64,000 bases of DNA, from contig NC_091935.1 in the NCBI RefSeq assembly GCF_041260155.1, forward strand, positions 5,943,501-6,007,500, given 5' to 3'. Each line of letters begins with the position of its first letter. The stretch's first letter is position 1. Below, one piece after another: positions 48,801-61,400 of this stretch. This DNA comes from Ptychodera flava. Its lineage: Eukaryota > Hemichordata > Enteropneusta > Ptychoderidae. Below the pieces are notes generated by a model. The model did no database searches and was not told where the DNA came from. It saw only the letters and a list, made by a program, of their open reading frames with translations. The translations under genes were made by a program, and so were the position numbers.

Positions 48801-51800
48801 TCTAAAATATCGTTCGTTGACCGTTCGACACAAACTTGTGACGCAGTTGAAATTCAATACTGACCGCCAAATAAATGAGACGAGATCAGTCTAGACATCC
48901 TCCAAATTATCCAACCATTCGCATTGGAGTTCAGCTCGCTTAGAGTATCATAACATTTTTCGGCCTTTTAGATCGACCCTAATATCTCCCATTTAGGAAA
49001 TAAATACACAAGCTACCTCGACAAAACTTCGTGCACCATGCACCATCCAAGACCAAACGCACTACAAATCTGTCTTGACGTCATCATCTCCTTACATGGT
49101 AATCGGCATACCGTATTTTTTAGCAAAGGAGACACAGAATACGTCGGAGTATTCAGTTTCAAAACGTATTACATTGTGTGATGTTGTCAAAAAAAGTCAT
49201 GTTACTGCAGTGGTATAAATTACAAAACACAAAAGTTCAAATCAGTTTATTTTGGACTGGCTTTACCCAACATTTCATATTGTTTCTTATGCCAGATTTG
49301 ACCACGTGCTTACTGGCGACCCCTTTTCATGCAAATTTTGTGTCAAATGATGTGTTCCCCTGGAAAAACAAACGTACGATTTCTAAATGAAGGAGGCGAA
49401 ATTTGCCCTCAAGACTCGAAACCACCCCTTATGGGGTGTACCTAGCTATTTTTAACGAGCTTCTCGAATCTGCAGCTCTATTTCGAATGATGGTCTGGTT
49501 TTCTCAGCTCAAGGATAAGTGTTCTCCATCGCTGTGGGCGTTACTATTCTCAACCGGGGGTGCAGTTTCCAGTCGTAATGTTTTTCATTGTGTCCGGGAT
49601 ATAAAACCTTCCTTTTCAAACTTTCTCTTTGATTAACACTAATCCACATCTTGTCAGTGATTAAACATGTTTCAAGTTAAATGTTAAATTCTGGTCTCGA
49701 GCCCTCCTGTTCGACCAAACCGAAATTACCCCTCCCACTTTGGCTCGTCCAGTGGGTGTAGCAAGGGTCGTGCCATCGCCTAGTAAACGGAGGGTGCATT
49801 AATTGTTGCATTTCGATGCACATTTTGATTATATTCAGAAGACTTTGTGGCAAAAACTCAGATAGAGAAGCATTTATATTCACATCTCACTTATTCAAGA
49901 CTAGCTGAGAGCAGCACTTCCATTCAGTTAACATCATTACGCCATTTATTATGCCAAGAAAGATGAAGCCAATACATTTTGCCCTCCCTGGTCTCAGCCA
50001 GAAATGGTTATACCTTACAGTTTTTTCCCACGGAATGAAACAAATGTACTTGGGCTGAGGCCCAAGTACAATAATTTATTTTTCTAGAGCAATTTCCATC
50101 AATAAAATATCAAACTGCTTTTACAATAAAAAATACAAAGATCATAAAAATACAATGAAGTAAAAGTACAGTAATAAAAAATGCACTGATGAAAAGGCAA
50201 ACTGGACACTGCAACGTGATAAAAAGTACAAAAAAAGATGAGAACAACAAAACTGCGACTTAGTCACAGTGCTTGCTGAAGAGATATGTTTTAAGAGATG
50301 TTTTAAGGGAAGCAACAGTTGGTGAAAACCTAATTTCCTTTGGTAAGACATTCCATATAGTTGAGCTGCATTAGTGAGAGAAGATATGCAAGAAAAACAA
50401 GTCATAATTTTGGAAGCACGGTATACAAGTTGTAGTTTTTTATAGTTTTGGTTTTATCTGACCGAGGAATGTTTCAAACATAGACTTTCTAAAGCGGCAT
50501 TCATACATGTGAAACCAACAATTACATTACACATAGCACTGGGAATAAAAATCATTCCGCACTTCCAGGTCACAATGACTGTGTCAGAAGTATAGCCGTC
50601 CTCTCTGAAGTTGAGTTTCTCTCTGCAAGCAACGATGCCAGTATACGCAGATGGTTGACAACCGGGGAGTGTATACAAGAATACTATGCTCATACAAATT
50701 ATGTGTACAGCCTTGCCATCCTGCAAAATGGCACAGACTTTGCTACAACTAGTGAAGATAGAACACTGCGTATATGGAGAGGCAGTGACTGCACTCAGAC
50801 TATACGACTCCCTGCTCAGTCTGTGTGGTCTGTGACAGCTCTTCCAAATGGGGATATTGCAGTTGGATCAAGGTAATGTCAAGATGACTGGCAATTCAGG
50901 CGGTATGTGCCTCACTGAAAGACTTAAACTTTCGCTCAAACTTTCCTAAAGGAAACGTGAAACGATTTTCTTACAAAGTCAAGAATTAAAATTAGGTTCA
51001 CTGTGCAAATTTGGTTAGTGGGCAAACAGATTGTCTTGAATTTACCCTTATTTGAAATTCAACATTGCCACTCCTGTGTTAACTCAATGAAGAAAAATTA
51101 AATTCCCAATATTCTCAAAAAAAGCAGGTGAAAACTTTTATCAATTCAACGAGCTTGAAAATAAGTGAGTCCTCAGAAACAATAGATCGACGAGTTTTTT
51201 AATAATATGAAAAATTTTAGAGTCGGAATATCTGAACATCTGTTCCTTGCTGTGTGCTTTTGTTCGTCAGTGATAACATGGTGAGAGTGTTTACAACCAG
51301 TGCTGAAAGAACCGCCAGTCCTGATGAAATTGACATGTTTGAGAAACAAGTTGCATCGTCTGCCCTGAACCCACAGTCTGATGATCTTGGAAAGATTAAA
51401 ATTGATGAGTTACCGGGTCCTGAGAGTTTGAACAAACCAGGTATGTACCTTTGAAATGGTAGTGTGGGAGAGATAGGAGCTAATGTTAGCTGTGTGGGTT
51501 AGGAATTTCACAGCAGGAGTAGTGCCAGATTCTGGTAAACTTTTGAGTCAAGTGAAGATGACTTTGAATAATTCTGTGAACTTTAAAGTGACAGTGAATG
51601 GAGGTAACTTACAATCTCTCATGAATCATTTGAAATGATCAAGATGTACGTACTCCTCACATCATACCACGGTTCAGTTCCATAGCTGCTGTAAGTACAA
51701 GGGGATACATTCCCGGGATACATTGCTTTGTTTGTTGGTTTGCCTTGGAAAAGTTTAAACTTTTCTACTTGCATTACACTGTCTGATTGCACAGTCTACA

Positions 51801-54800
51801 ATCAAAGAGATTTAAGATTCATATGTAGAATGAAATCATGAATTGGATAGACACCACAGCTACAATATTCTGTCTGTTGTCATCTAGGTAATAGAGATGG
51901 ACAGACCACCATGGTCAAGGTTGGGGAAAACAAGGTGGAGGCGTATTCATGGAGTGCAACGGAGAATAAGTGGAACAAGATTGGTGATGTGGTCGGCTCA
52001 GCTGGTGCTTCGGAAGGATCTAAGGGAAAGACAATGTTTGAAGGACAGGTAAACAATGTCAAGGTCATACAGCTCATCCAAACATCAACAAACTGTCCAG
52101 TTTATCAATGGTCTCATGCAAAGATTTCTTAAAAGAGCCCACATCATACTGAAGAGAATAAGGGCCCAATACTGTGTTTGGCTTTGGCTTTTTGTCATAG
52201 GTTGCTTTTCTGTAGGAAATAACATGATCCAATAATTGCAATGTCATTCACGACCCAAGTATTCTTTGGCAAATGTTCAACTACACCTTAGTTTAACCAA
52301 AGCTTTGTAGTTATCTAGCCAACAGTACTGAGGTTCTGTAACAATATCCCAACTAGATGTCTAGCATAATTTTAATGCATTATTCCTCTCTTCTGATACA
52401 TATGCTGGGAATGTTTCTTTCCTGATGGTGCCGTTCATATCGTTAGCCTTTGAGATGTAAATATGTGAGTGCTAACATAATATCTGCACATTTCTTTTCC
52501 AGGAATATGATTACGTGTTCAGTGTTGACATTGAGGATGGCAAACCACCGTTGAAATTACCATACAACATCACAGAAGATCCCTGGTTTGCTGCTCAGAA
52601 GTTCCTGCAGAGAAATGAGCTAAGCCCACTCTTCCTGGACCAGGTTGCCAACTTCATCGTTGAGAACACCAAGGGTACAACATTGGGTAGTTCAGGACCT
52701 GTTGTCAGTGATCCTTTCACAGGTAAATGTTCCTACAATGCTTTACAGAATTCAAATTCAGGATTTTCAGGGACACTTGAAATCTTTCCTCCTCTGAATC
52801 TGAGGATATACCAGATAATAAAGACAATGTTTGTATTATACATTACTTTGAACTATCTGTTAGAGAATTTTGTGAACTGACAAATAGGAAGTCTTGAGAG
52901 TCCTTTCTTTATGAAACTTTGATATACAGCCATTTCTGAGTGTAATTATCAGAGAAGGAAAACAGTGAATAATTTCAGCAGCGGGAAAGTGAATGCGTTA
53001 AAGTAATGACTGCTTCCTTTGTTTATAAAATCGATGCAGGAGTTCCTTGATCAATCAAACACTGGTATGCCTCATGACACATTCTGTACATACTTTTGGA
53101 ATATTATTCTAAAATATGTTCTGAGTGTAGAATTTCATTAAAAGTATTGTACGTCTGTTCCTACCCTTAATGTCAGCCAGTGATTGGCATACATAGCTTG
53201 CAATTTCACCATTAAGGGCTTCTAATATTGAGAATCACTGACCTTTATATGACCATTAAGAATATTGAATGTTTGAATGTCTGAGTCAGAACTAAATTAT
53301 TGCATGAGTGTCAGAATATCGTATTTCCAAATTTCTGTATTTGACGGTTGTGACAGAAAGAAAACTTAACTTTATAGCAAAAAAGTCATTGTAAAACTAG
53401 TAAATATGTACTTACACAACAAACCACACCCAGTGATGGTATACTACGAGATTTGACCAGTTCATAACACATATACACGGTTGCCAATAGCAAGTGCATA
53501 TATGAAGTGAACTGGGCAAAACTTAGTGGTATACTCATTGCTGAAGTGGTTTATTGCCTTTGTATGTATTGAAATTCTGCCATTAAAGTTGAAAAAGGGA
53601 TTCTTTTTGTCAAGTGGAGAACTCATGCACGTTCCAACTGTGCTATATCACAAATACAGCTCTTGTCACATCTCAACCAATCAGATCGCTGTATGCAAGA
53701 TACAAGGTACCAGTCTTGTTGCCAGTATGTACTGGTATGATGTAATCATAAGTATTTAACAATGGCTTCACACAAAGGTATCACACATTTAGAATTTAAC
53801 CTAATTAAAGAGGATATTCTCAGTCATTTTTGGATACGTCCTTCTTGTGCTGCTATTGGGGAACAGGGACATCACTACCTTGACCACTTACAGTCATTCT
53901 TACAAGATCATGATCTGATAATTAAACTGCAAATGTCTGCACCCTTAACATTAATAATGCATTGAGAATTCAAGTTTAACCAGTTTCCCATGTCTTTTGC
54001 GTAATTTCTTCCAGGTGGATCCCGATACATTCCCGGAGGCGGATCAGGAAGCGCTCCTCAAGTCCCACGGCCAGGAACATCAGATCCATTTACAGGTGAG
54101 GCTTTGCAGGGTATAAATCACTGTAATCATAGGCTGAAACCCTTAAGGTCCAGTGTCTGCTTTAGAGTCGGTGTAACAGCATTTTCAGTGTCTCAAAGTT
54201 ATCATTAATATTTCTTAGATTTGCAAGCATCTATTCAACTGATGGAAACTGACTCCATTTGTATGTGTCTTATTCAGTTAGAGTATATTTTGACTTTAAT
54301 ACTTCATTTATCGAAGTAGACTCCCATAATGCCTTTCATCTGAAGAGCAACACTATTATTATTATGCCCTGCAGGTGGCTCCAGGTATAAGCCAGGTGGT
54401 GCTGCTCCTGCCGCCCCAAGTTTTCCCGCGGGCCAAGGAGATCCCCTGACAGGTAAACGCTGAGTTGGCCAGGACTTTGTTCACCCTTAGTCCATTTCAC
54501 AGTCACTTTGCTCAGATACAGTCAGCACTGTGCTTTTTTGCTAAGTTGGACCAAGATTATGATAGCATCTCTATCTGAATATTGATCTGAAATATTGTAA
54601 ATTGAAAGTACCATTATATAGAGTATTCATGCATTTGTTCATTCAATTATTCAAGATTTTTTAGGCTACACCTAGTATCTATGTATCAGCGCAAGAGGAA
54701 TTTTACAATTTCCAAAGCTAATGAACTCTAGTGAATGAGTCAAAGGTCAACAAAAGGAACAATTGGTATTATTTGCATGTGGTTTCTTTCAAACAACAGT

Positions 54801-56721
54801 GAAAGCAATCCTCACTGTTCTTCAAAATGTGTGACAAACAGCGCCCCCAGTGGTAAAAATTTAAAAACTTCTACTTGAACTGGGTATTCTGAGTCAAGTT
54901 ACAGTTTGTTATATTTCCATCAGCACTTGGCAGTTATTTAAGTTAAGGATATTGAGCATATCAGACAATACATGCTTGTGTCCTTTTAGGTTGACAAAGT
55001 AATTCCAAAAGGAAATTTGAAAATACCAAATTTCATTTTGGGTCATACCTCAAACATGCATCAAAAGATATTCTAATATTCTGATTTCTAGGTGGTAATA
55101 GATATATACCAGGTGGTAGTCAGCCACTTGTCCAGGCTGCAGCACCCTCATCAGTGCCAAGTAATCCATACTTCCCGAAGACAACACATCTGACCTTTGA
55201 CTCTGCCAATATTCAGGCAGTATTAGGTAAGTTATACTCAAGTTGGTTCTTTGCAGTGATTCAAAATGCCGAAACTAACAAAATAGAAAAAGAGAATAAA
55301 TTTCTAGCTGTATAGTTGAACAAGAGCCTCTTAGTTGAGTGTGTAGAGGTGGCCAGATGAGAGCCCTGCGGAGCAGTCTGAATAGCTGAGACTCGTAGGA
55401 AAAATGAAAATGAAAAATCGTTGCAATTTAAACAATATACAGAGATCAGAAATTGCCAACTTTGCAGTTGGAAGACATTTATTAGAACTTTCATGCTTTC
55501 ATCAAATATTTATGGCCAATTTGGGTTCCCAGTTTGAACTGTGAACAATACCAGCGATTTAAGCCACAATGGCTGTTCAAGGCCTTATCCGTAAAAAGTT
55601 TTTCATAAGTTTGTCTTTGTTTCCAAATACTGACCATTCATGATTTCTCGAATGATCAGGAAAACTGAAAGAATTGAACCGGGGTCTTGATGATCCACAC
55701 AAGGTGGATGAGAGCCAGTTGGATGAGGTGGTCAAGCTAGCAGACAAGACTAAGATACCAACAGCACAACAGATGGAAATACTCTGGAAAATACTACAGT
55801 GGCCAGCAGGTGAGATGAAACTATACAATTTTTGTCAGCTGACAACAGAAATACAGGATTTCATACTCCAGATGTTTGCAGTAATTTCAAACTATGTCTG
55901 TAACATCATGTTAGCATTTCATGTCTGTCAATATTTCTAAAACCTGTGCAATCTAAATGGAGGAAATGATATCCACCTCTTTGAAAAAGTAATTTTAACA
56001 ACATAATAATGGATTCAGCACTGAATAGAGTAGTGTTATTCCAAATCAGACGGTATAAAAGATGAATTGTTAATGTGTAAGATATGGTAATATCTAGTAG
56101 ATACCTGACTTCATATATCATGAAACTGAATTCAAAGGATATATTTCTGTTGCAGATGTTGTCTTCCCAGGCTTGGACGTTCTTCGTTTAGCCATCTGTA
56201 ATGACACTGTTGCCCAGCATTTTTGCAACGCGAAAGATGGCCCACAATTCCTAGCTCACCTTTGTAGAATTCTCACAGATGATCCCAAGCCGGCCAATCA
56301 GCTGCTTGTTCTCAGAACTTTCTGCAATGCCTTCGTTCAGCCTCTCAGTCACCAGCTCCTGATGGCTCACTTGGAGAGTGTGGTGTCGTCGTCGCTTCAA
56401 TGTAATTCCAGTAGTAATCGAAACGTGAGGCTAGCGCTGTCAACTCTTTGTTTGAACTATTCCATCAGTCTTCATGCGGGTGACGACGCCGAAGCCAAAT
56501 CACAGTGTATGAGCCTGGTGGTGATGGGAGTTGAAGATACAGACAATGAAGTCAAATTTCGACACTTAGTCGCTTTAGGAAATCTGATCAGCAACGATGA
56601 AAACGCCAAGGCCATGGCCTTGTCACTGGACCTACTACCTCTGATCACCAGATCCAAATCAATTTCAGATCCTGCCAAGGTCGGTGACTGTGCGAGATAT
56701 CTAGAAGGAGTGCTCAGTTAA
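42417..56721 (+). CDS. PLAA: Phospholipase A2-activating protein (Doa1/Ufd3)
   Basis: Ubiquitin-binding cofactor of p97/VCP in ubiquitin homeostasis, endosomal sorting and damaged-lysosome clearance. Exons: 42417-42553, 45078-45271, 45622-45843, 50569-50872, 51271-51440, 51888-52048, 52503-52722, 54015-54095, 54375-54452, 55092-55226, 55660-55809, 56156-56721. All junctions are GT-AG and phases close; 805 residues against 795 in human. Exons 1-5 encode a seven-bladed WD40 propeller ([45 protein letters not shown]). Exons 6-7 encode the ubiquitin-binding PFU domain ([35 protein letters not shown]). Exons 8-10 encode GG(S/N)RY-PGG linker repeats. Exons 11-12 encode the p97-binding PUL domain ([31 protein letters not shown]). 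The ATG is the first in frame and gives the expected [14 protein letters not shown] start. No break. Confidence 0.97.
42861..42895. repeat. (ATC)n microsatellite
   Basis: A trinucleotide run of about 11-12 units in PLAA intron 1. Confidence 0.95.
43074..44742. mobile_element. Non-autonomous hAT-like element, 5 bp duplication
   Basis: Ends CAGGGCTCCC (43079) and GGGAGCCCTG (to 44737) are bordered by ACTGT on both sides. Both subterminal regions repeat TAGCCA/TTAGCCA motifs, such as GATTAGCCAACTGATTAGCC on the left and ATTAGCCACT plus TGTAGCCATT on the right. hAT ends typically read CAGGG, and families with 5 or 6 bp duplications are known. Frames in the 1.66 kb body reach 111 codons (44329-44664, minus) with no transposase match. 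It sits in PLAA intron 1. Confidence 0.8.
46561..47846 (+). repeat. Composite satellite element C, 5'-truncated
   Basis: Five units of about 225-230 bp with the same core phrases as A and B. It has the ACGGACGG tail and a degenerate final GTGGTGATTA, and lacks the TAGTCCCCAC start. DR1 motifs start at 46745, 46976, 47202 and 47428. Two minisatellite units lie at about 47637-47687. It is in PLAA intron 3. Confidence 0.88.
47963..48115. mobile_element. Perfect fold-back element with target-site duplication
   Basis: Arms 47971-48036 and 48043-48108 are exact inverted copies (66 of 66) around a 6-base loop. Ends are CACAGTCGC and GCGACTGTG. GCCGGAT lies directly outside both ends (47964-47970 and 48109-48115); if the last G is shared, the duplication is 8 bp. 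No coding capacity. Its ends resemble those of the 707-911 element (CACAG then CGCTC). It is in PLAA intron 3. Confidence 0.92.
48346..48661. mobile_element. CTAG-flanked MITE
   Basis: 308 bp (48350-48657) between CTAG copies. The left end CCCTGCATACGATGCTATGT mirrors the right end ACACAGCATCGTACGCAGGG, and the inner CTACAGCTAAC is mirrored by GTTAGCTGTAG. An extra copy of the right-end motif at 48380-48401 makes the left end a hairpin in its own right. Confidence 0.8.
48662..50080 (+). other. PLAA intron 3 remainder, nothing recognised
   Basis: Mixed-composition intron sequence with frames below 80 codons. GTACTTGGGCTGAGGCCCAA near 50047-50070 is a short palindrome. No gene or known element was seen. 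Confidence 0.45.
50085..50425 (-). mobile_element. LINE 3' end, minus strand
   Basis: On the minus strand 50361-50260 encodes [20 protein letters not shown] followed by a 13-residue tail and a stop, the typical end of a Jockey/CR1-type reverse transcriptase. An AT-rich 3' UTR follows to about 50090. The upstream part is degenerate. It is related in type to the fragment at 2570 but is not the same copy. It is in PLAA intron 3, only 200 bp before exon 4. Confidence 0.75.
50899..51190 (+). mobile_element. TTAA-family MITE, degenerate copy
   Basis: Matches the 58001-58352 element from GGCGGTATGTGCCTCACTGA onward, sharing TGAAAGACTTAAACTT, AAAGTCAAGAATTAAAAT and CCTGTGTTAACTC. The right end is lost. 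It lies in PLAA intron 4. Confidence 0.75.
52723..54014 (+). other. PLAA intron 7, nothing recognised
   Basis: A 1.29 kb AT-rich intron without recognised repeats. A 67-codon frame at 53762-53965 looks accidental. Confidence 0.5.
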
Positions 56722-57157
56722 AAGAAATCAAAACTTTACAGATGGAAGGAAAGATATATTGTTGATTTCATACTGCATCTGAATCATCCTCATAATATCT
56801 GTCACTCTTTGACTCAAACAGCAAATGCATTTCAAATTCAGCAATTACTCTCTTGTCATTGCAGTGTTACTCTCCTCTCCGCTGATGTCTAATGGTGCAA
56901 AAATGTGTAACAATAAACCCATGGCTACTCTATTTCAGTGTCAGTCTCTTCAAATCAACTTCAAAATGAGAAGAAGTTTCAATCTATGATCAGATCAGAT
57001 TTGAAAATCAAATTTCAGCACATCAAAAGTCACATTCAATGATAATGTACGTGCATTTCAATTCTGTTCTTCACAGTGACGGAAGTGTTCAATAGGAACA
57101 TGATTAAACTTAGTCTCAATATTCTGTCCTATATTGTACAGTTGATTGATATTCTCA

Positions 57158-57163
57158 AATAAA
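57158..57163 (+). terminator. PLAA polyadenylation signal candidate
   Basis: AATAAA 437 bp past the stop codon. An alternative AATAAA lies nearer, at about 56909. The UTR between shows nothing else. Confidence 0.5.
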
Positions 57164-57996
57164 TTGCACTTAACATTATGAATGTGCTTTTGTTATATCA
57201 ATGACCTTATCAATACACTTACTGGTATTAATATACCAGTGGTACAACTTTCCTCAAATCCCTGAACTGCAGATGGCCTACAAGAGCCAGTATCCAGTAT
57301 CCTCAGTTGGAAAAAACAAAAGATTCATCATCTTGATCTTAGAGGGCCTCCCAAACAACTAAGAAGAATCTGGGCATGTTTTATCTCGATGTTCATGAGC
57401 AAAAAATATGACCATAATATTACATAATGTGTCTGATGATAAAGACAGACAGACAAATAAAAAAGTGAAAGAAGTTTGTCCAGTTCCTGAAATTATTGCC
57501 GCTGACTTTGTGTCAACCGGTGATATTTCCAAAATATTTCTCAAATTCTCAATATGCTCGAGTATTACAGCAGCTGAGCTGGTATGATGATACATAGTAT
57601 GTATTCTATACAATGAAATGGTGTCTGTCAATTAGTGACCTTTTGAGCACTAAAGTCAATTTTTGTCCCCTTTTATAAATATACCCCAGTCTTCTCCGAT
57701 TTTTTGCCAAAATATTTGAAAAAAAACTCTAGCCAATTAAATGTGATGTCCATTTGGTCCAAAATTATAAAAATTGGTAAAATGTTGCACTAAAATTTTA
57801 GAAAGAAAAATTACAATACTCAAAGGGTTAGTATGTTATCTATGCCACTTAGGAGATAACTTGAAATAACGAGACAAAATGCAAATTTTATGGATGCATA
57901 TGTCGATTTCCATGGGTATACAGGACGATGGTCCATATCATGTGTGTGTGTGTTTAATCTTTGTACACAGTAGTATCCAAGTGTTCATGTTTCATC

Positions 57997-58356
57997 TTAA
58001 GGTAGTATGCACCTCGAAAGTGAAAGACTTAAACTTTTGCTCTAACTTTCCTCAAGGAATCTTTCAATCATTCTCCTTCAAAATCAAGAATAAAAATAGG
58101 GGGTCACCGTGCAAATTTTGGTACTAGAGAAACAAATTACCCAAGATTTACCGATATTAGAAATTCAAAATGGGCGCCATCCCTGTGTTAACTCTATGGC
58201 GAAAACTAAAAATTTTCGAATTTTGAAAAACTAAGCCGAGGAAGAGTTTTCTTTCACCAACAGCTTTAAAATGAACCCCCACATGTGGTATATCAGAAGA
58301 GAATTGTAAAAGTTTGAGAGTCCGAATGTCTGTCCCCGAGGTGCGTTCTACCTTAA
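57997..58356 (+). mobile_element. TTAA-flanked MITE, intact copy
   Basis: TTAA borders at 57997-58000 and 58353-58356 enclose 352 bp with inverted ends GGTAGTATGCACCTC and GAGGTGCGTTCTACC. A TTAA duplication is the mark of piggyBac and some Kolobok elements. It has no coding capacity. Three more copies in this window (17481, 18741, 50899) are more diverged. Confidence 0.9.
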
Positions 58357-58422
58357 TGAGTCTTTACACGTGATACACGTGAATCATGTATTATATGGAC
58401 TGATTTAGTCCGAAATAAAGTG

Positions 58423-58450
58423 AAAAAAAATAAAATAAAATAAAATTGAC
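58423..58450 (+). repeat. A-rich (AAAAT)n tail
   Basis: AATAAAGTG followed by an A run and AAAAT units. It looks like the 3' tail of a retroposed element whose body begins before the MITE at 57997 and is interrupted by it. No coding part was seen. Confidence 0.45.
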
Positions 58451-61400
58451 ACACTATAAAATTTGATACATATTTGGTGGTCAATATGCCATTGGTGTAC
58501 ATAGCAGATTGAAGCAATGAATTTCGTGTTAAAATCTATAATACATTTAGGGTTAGGGTCAACATCAAAAGTTTGACGTCAGATTTAATTCCTTCAATTT
58601 TAGGAGTGGACTTGACTTCAAAATGACAAATTGTTTGCCAGAAAATTGAAATTCAGAAAAAAGAATATAAGTGTATACTCAATTGAAATCCAACATACAA
58701 GAGTTTTGAAACGTGTGTATACACCAGTCTAATTCCTAAATGTAAACAGAATCAGTGAAATATTTGACCATCACCACATCCACACAGGAAGAATCAATAT
58801 TGGCTTTCACCAACACTAAATTTGTTCTCACTGTAAGCTTTTTCCAAAGAAATAATATATACCAGTAAATAATATACTTTTTAAAATCAATTCAACCCAT
58901 AAATGCACCGTCATTTGCTTCATTTGACAGAATGAGCCCAATGGTAGAATTTGGTGTAAGCTGATTAAAGTTGTTGGGTCACTGCAAATTTGCATAGGCA
59001 TATCCATATATGGTAAACAGGGCCCCTCAGCCATGTTCACTCATACAAGAACAGTTACAATGTGAAGTATTGGTGGCGCTTTCTTTATGACTGCCAAGTG
59101 AAAATCAGTGATTGGCTACTCGTAATACAATGTGGCTGAATTCCTTTAGCCTGTTCACCCTAATTTCCTGTACGCAGGTCCACAATCAACAGTGATAACA
59201 AAGGGTTTGGGCCAAACCACGGTAGTGAAAAGGTTAAGATTTTGAGAGGAGGATGGTGACGGTTAGGGGAAAGCCCATTTACTTTTTATTGATATTTCAC
59301 ACATTTGTGTCACATTGATAAGTAATAATGAAGATAAAAACACAATTGTGTGGAAAACTAACATTTATTGATATAACTGGAAGGCACCAGATTGATGAGT
59401 AAAGTACACACTAAAAATATTTCATGATGTGATAAACAATGTTGGCAGTGTTTAGTGTCACTATGTCATCACGAAACGATAAAAACTTCTTATACGGTTT
59501 GAGATAAAATTCAACAATGAAAAAACCGTAGTGTTGGACCGCGAATAAAAATATACACCTCAAAACAGATCAACAGTACATTGGAAGACAGGCTGTCTAG
59601 GATGGATGTACCTACATGTTTTGTTGTCCACTTTAAAACACTTTAAAAAATCAACATTTTAAAAGTATTCTCGCGAGGTATTTACAAGAGCTGGTACTAC
59701 AAAAGCATTATCTGTGCACAAAGACAGTTACCAAGATTAGTAACACAGAATTGTATTTTCACTGGCCACTTTTTTGCATTGTGCAACTGCTCTACCCCGT
59801 GGAAATGTCGTAAAATACAATTGAAATTTTAAAAAGATACAACATAAAAATAACAAGAACTGTACAGCTATGCGTTCTGAGAAAATTCAATATTACAGGC
59901 ATTGTTATAAAGCTTATATTGTGTGCGTGAATAATTTCATATATTATAAAAAAACCATGGAAGTGACCAATGACTTTGTTATAAACTAAATATTTGTTAC
60001 GGAACAAAAATGTGTACTCTGTCTCAGTATTTTATTACTGCAGTCTGGTGCACTTCTCTGAACAATTCTGACACCCAAAAAATTCTAATGTCTGTTGTAC
60101 CATGCACTTGGCCTATCTGTAACCAACCAGGATGGCATATGTTTGAGATAATGCAAGCTTTCACAGTATCTGCAAATAATTAGCAGGAAATTAAGTAACA
60201 TAAGCTGGCAATTTTTCAGGATTGCCATGTGTCAATTATACACAAATATGCAACACTGATAAATTGCTTAGTGATCACTGTTGTGCAAAAAGTGCTATTT
60301 TATCAATTAGCAAACAGCGATGGTTTGGTCAATTGAGGGTAAATAGAGTAGCATGCTGGATCAGTTGTAAATACTGCTGTAAATTACGGTCTGTATGGGT
60401 GTTAGTGGAATATCTTATATTAGCTGGCTATTTTGCAAAAGGATTTACAGAGCTGGCTAACTAGCAAATGTGTCACAATTTGTTTGCTGTGAAACTAACT
60501 GTACAGCGATAATAGAACTAGTTTTCAACACGTGTACATTTTAATGGCAAATTACTTTGCAAATATGTTCAAACAGTGATAACGTTACAGAAATGTCAAA
60601 TTAGCCATCCGCGTAAAAGGACAGAGCTGGCTAACTTGCAAACGCACAATACGAGATGGTCTGACCACATTTTCCTATGTGTGTAACTTTGCAAACACCA
60701 AACAAAACTTGCAGGTTACACAAAAAATGCGACTTTGCTGCCTACACTGTCAAAAAGCTGCATCAAGATACAGTGCAAGCTAAGAGGACAGTAAAGAATG
60801 TGACGCTGACAGAAAAAAAGATGATGATCAAACAGTTGTTTTCACAATGTCAATAATGATATTTACATGTGCATGTTCATGGTCACTAACCACTTCACCT
60901 GCCACACTCAAATCAAAATACTGAACCTCATAAAATATATATGTTTCTCTTCACACAGTTTGGTCTCACTTTTTAATATCTACTATTAATGCAGCTCTCC
61001 CAAGGAATAAAGATTTTGTGACGTCTGTGGCACCTATGTTATCGAAAAAGTACAGTATGACGTGGATGCCAAAGGCAGAAATGGTGTTTTATATATAATA
61101 TCAATGCACACAGCCCAAGGGTTTCAAAAAAAGTGTGATTCATTGTTGATCTGTCTACTCATGGCAGTGGGATTACACATCAAGCTTATGTTCATCTTTT
61201 TTTCTTAAATATTACCACAGGGTAGGGACATAGGTAATAGAGAAACCAATACTCTAGACTTATGATGTACGTATTATGAGCTATGCATACTATGGGTTGG
61301 GGCGTGCCATCTAGCTGCATGGCTGTTTTCATTTCAAAATGCCTTATTTTCAAGGGGAAAAAAGTGTAACGTAACATTTCATTAAAAATCTGTTTACAAA

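Noticed and set aside
4301-56721. Idea that the three WD40 genes are a tandem family cluster
   Set aside because: DNAI3, WDR41 and PLAA match different ancient families and share nothing beyond the propeller fold. Their adjacency is best taken as chance.
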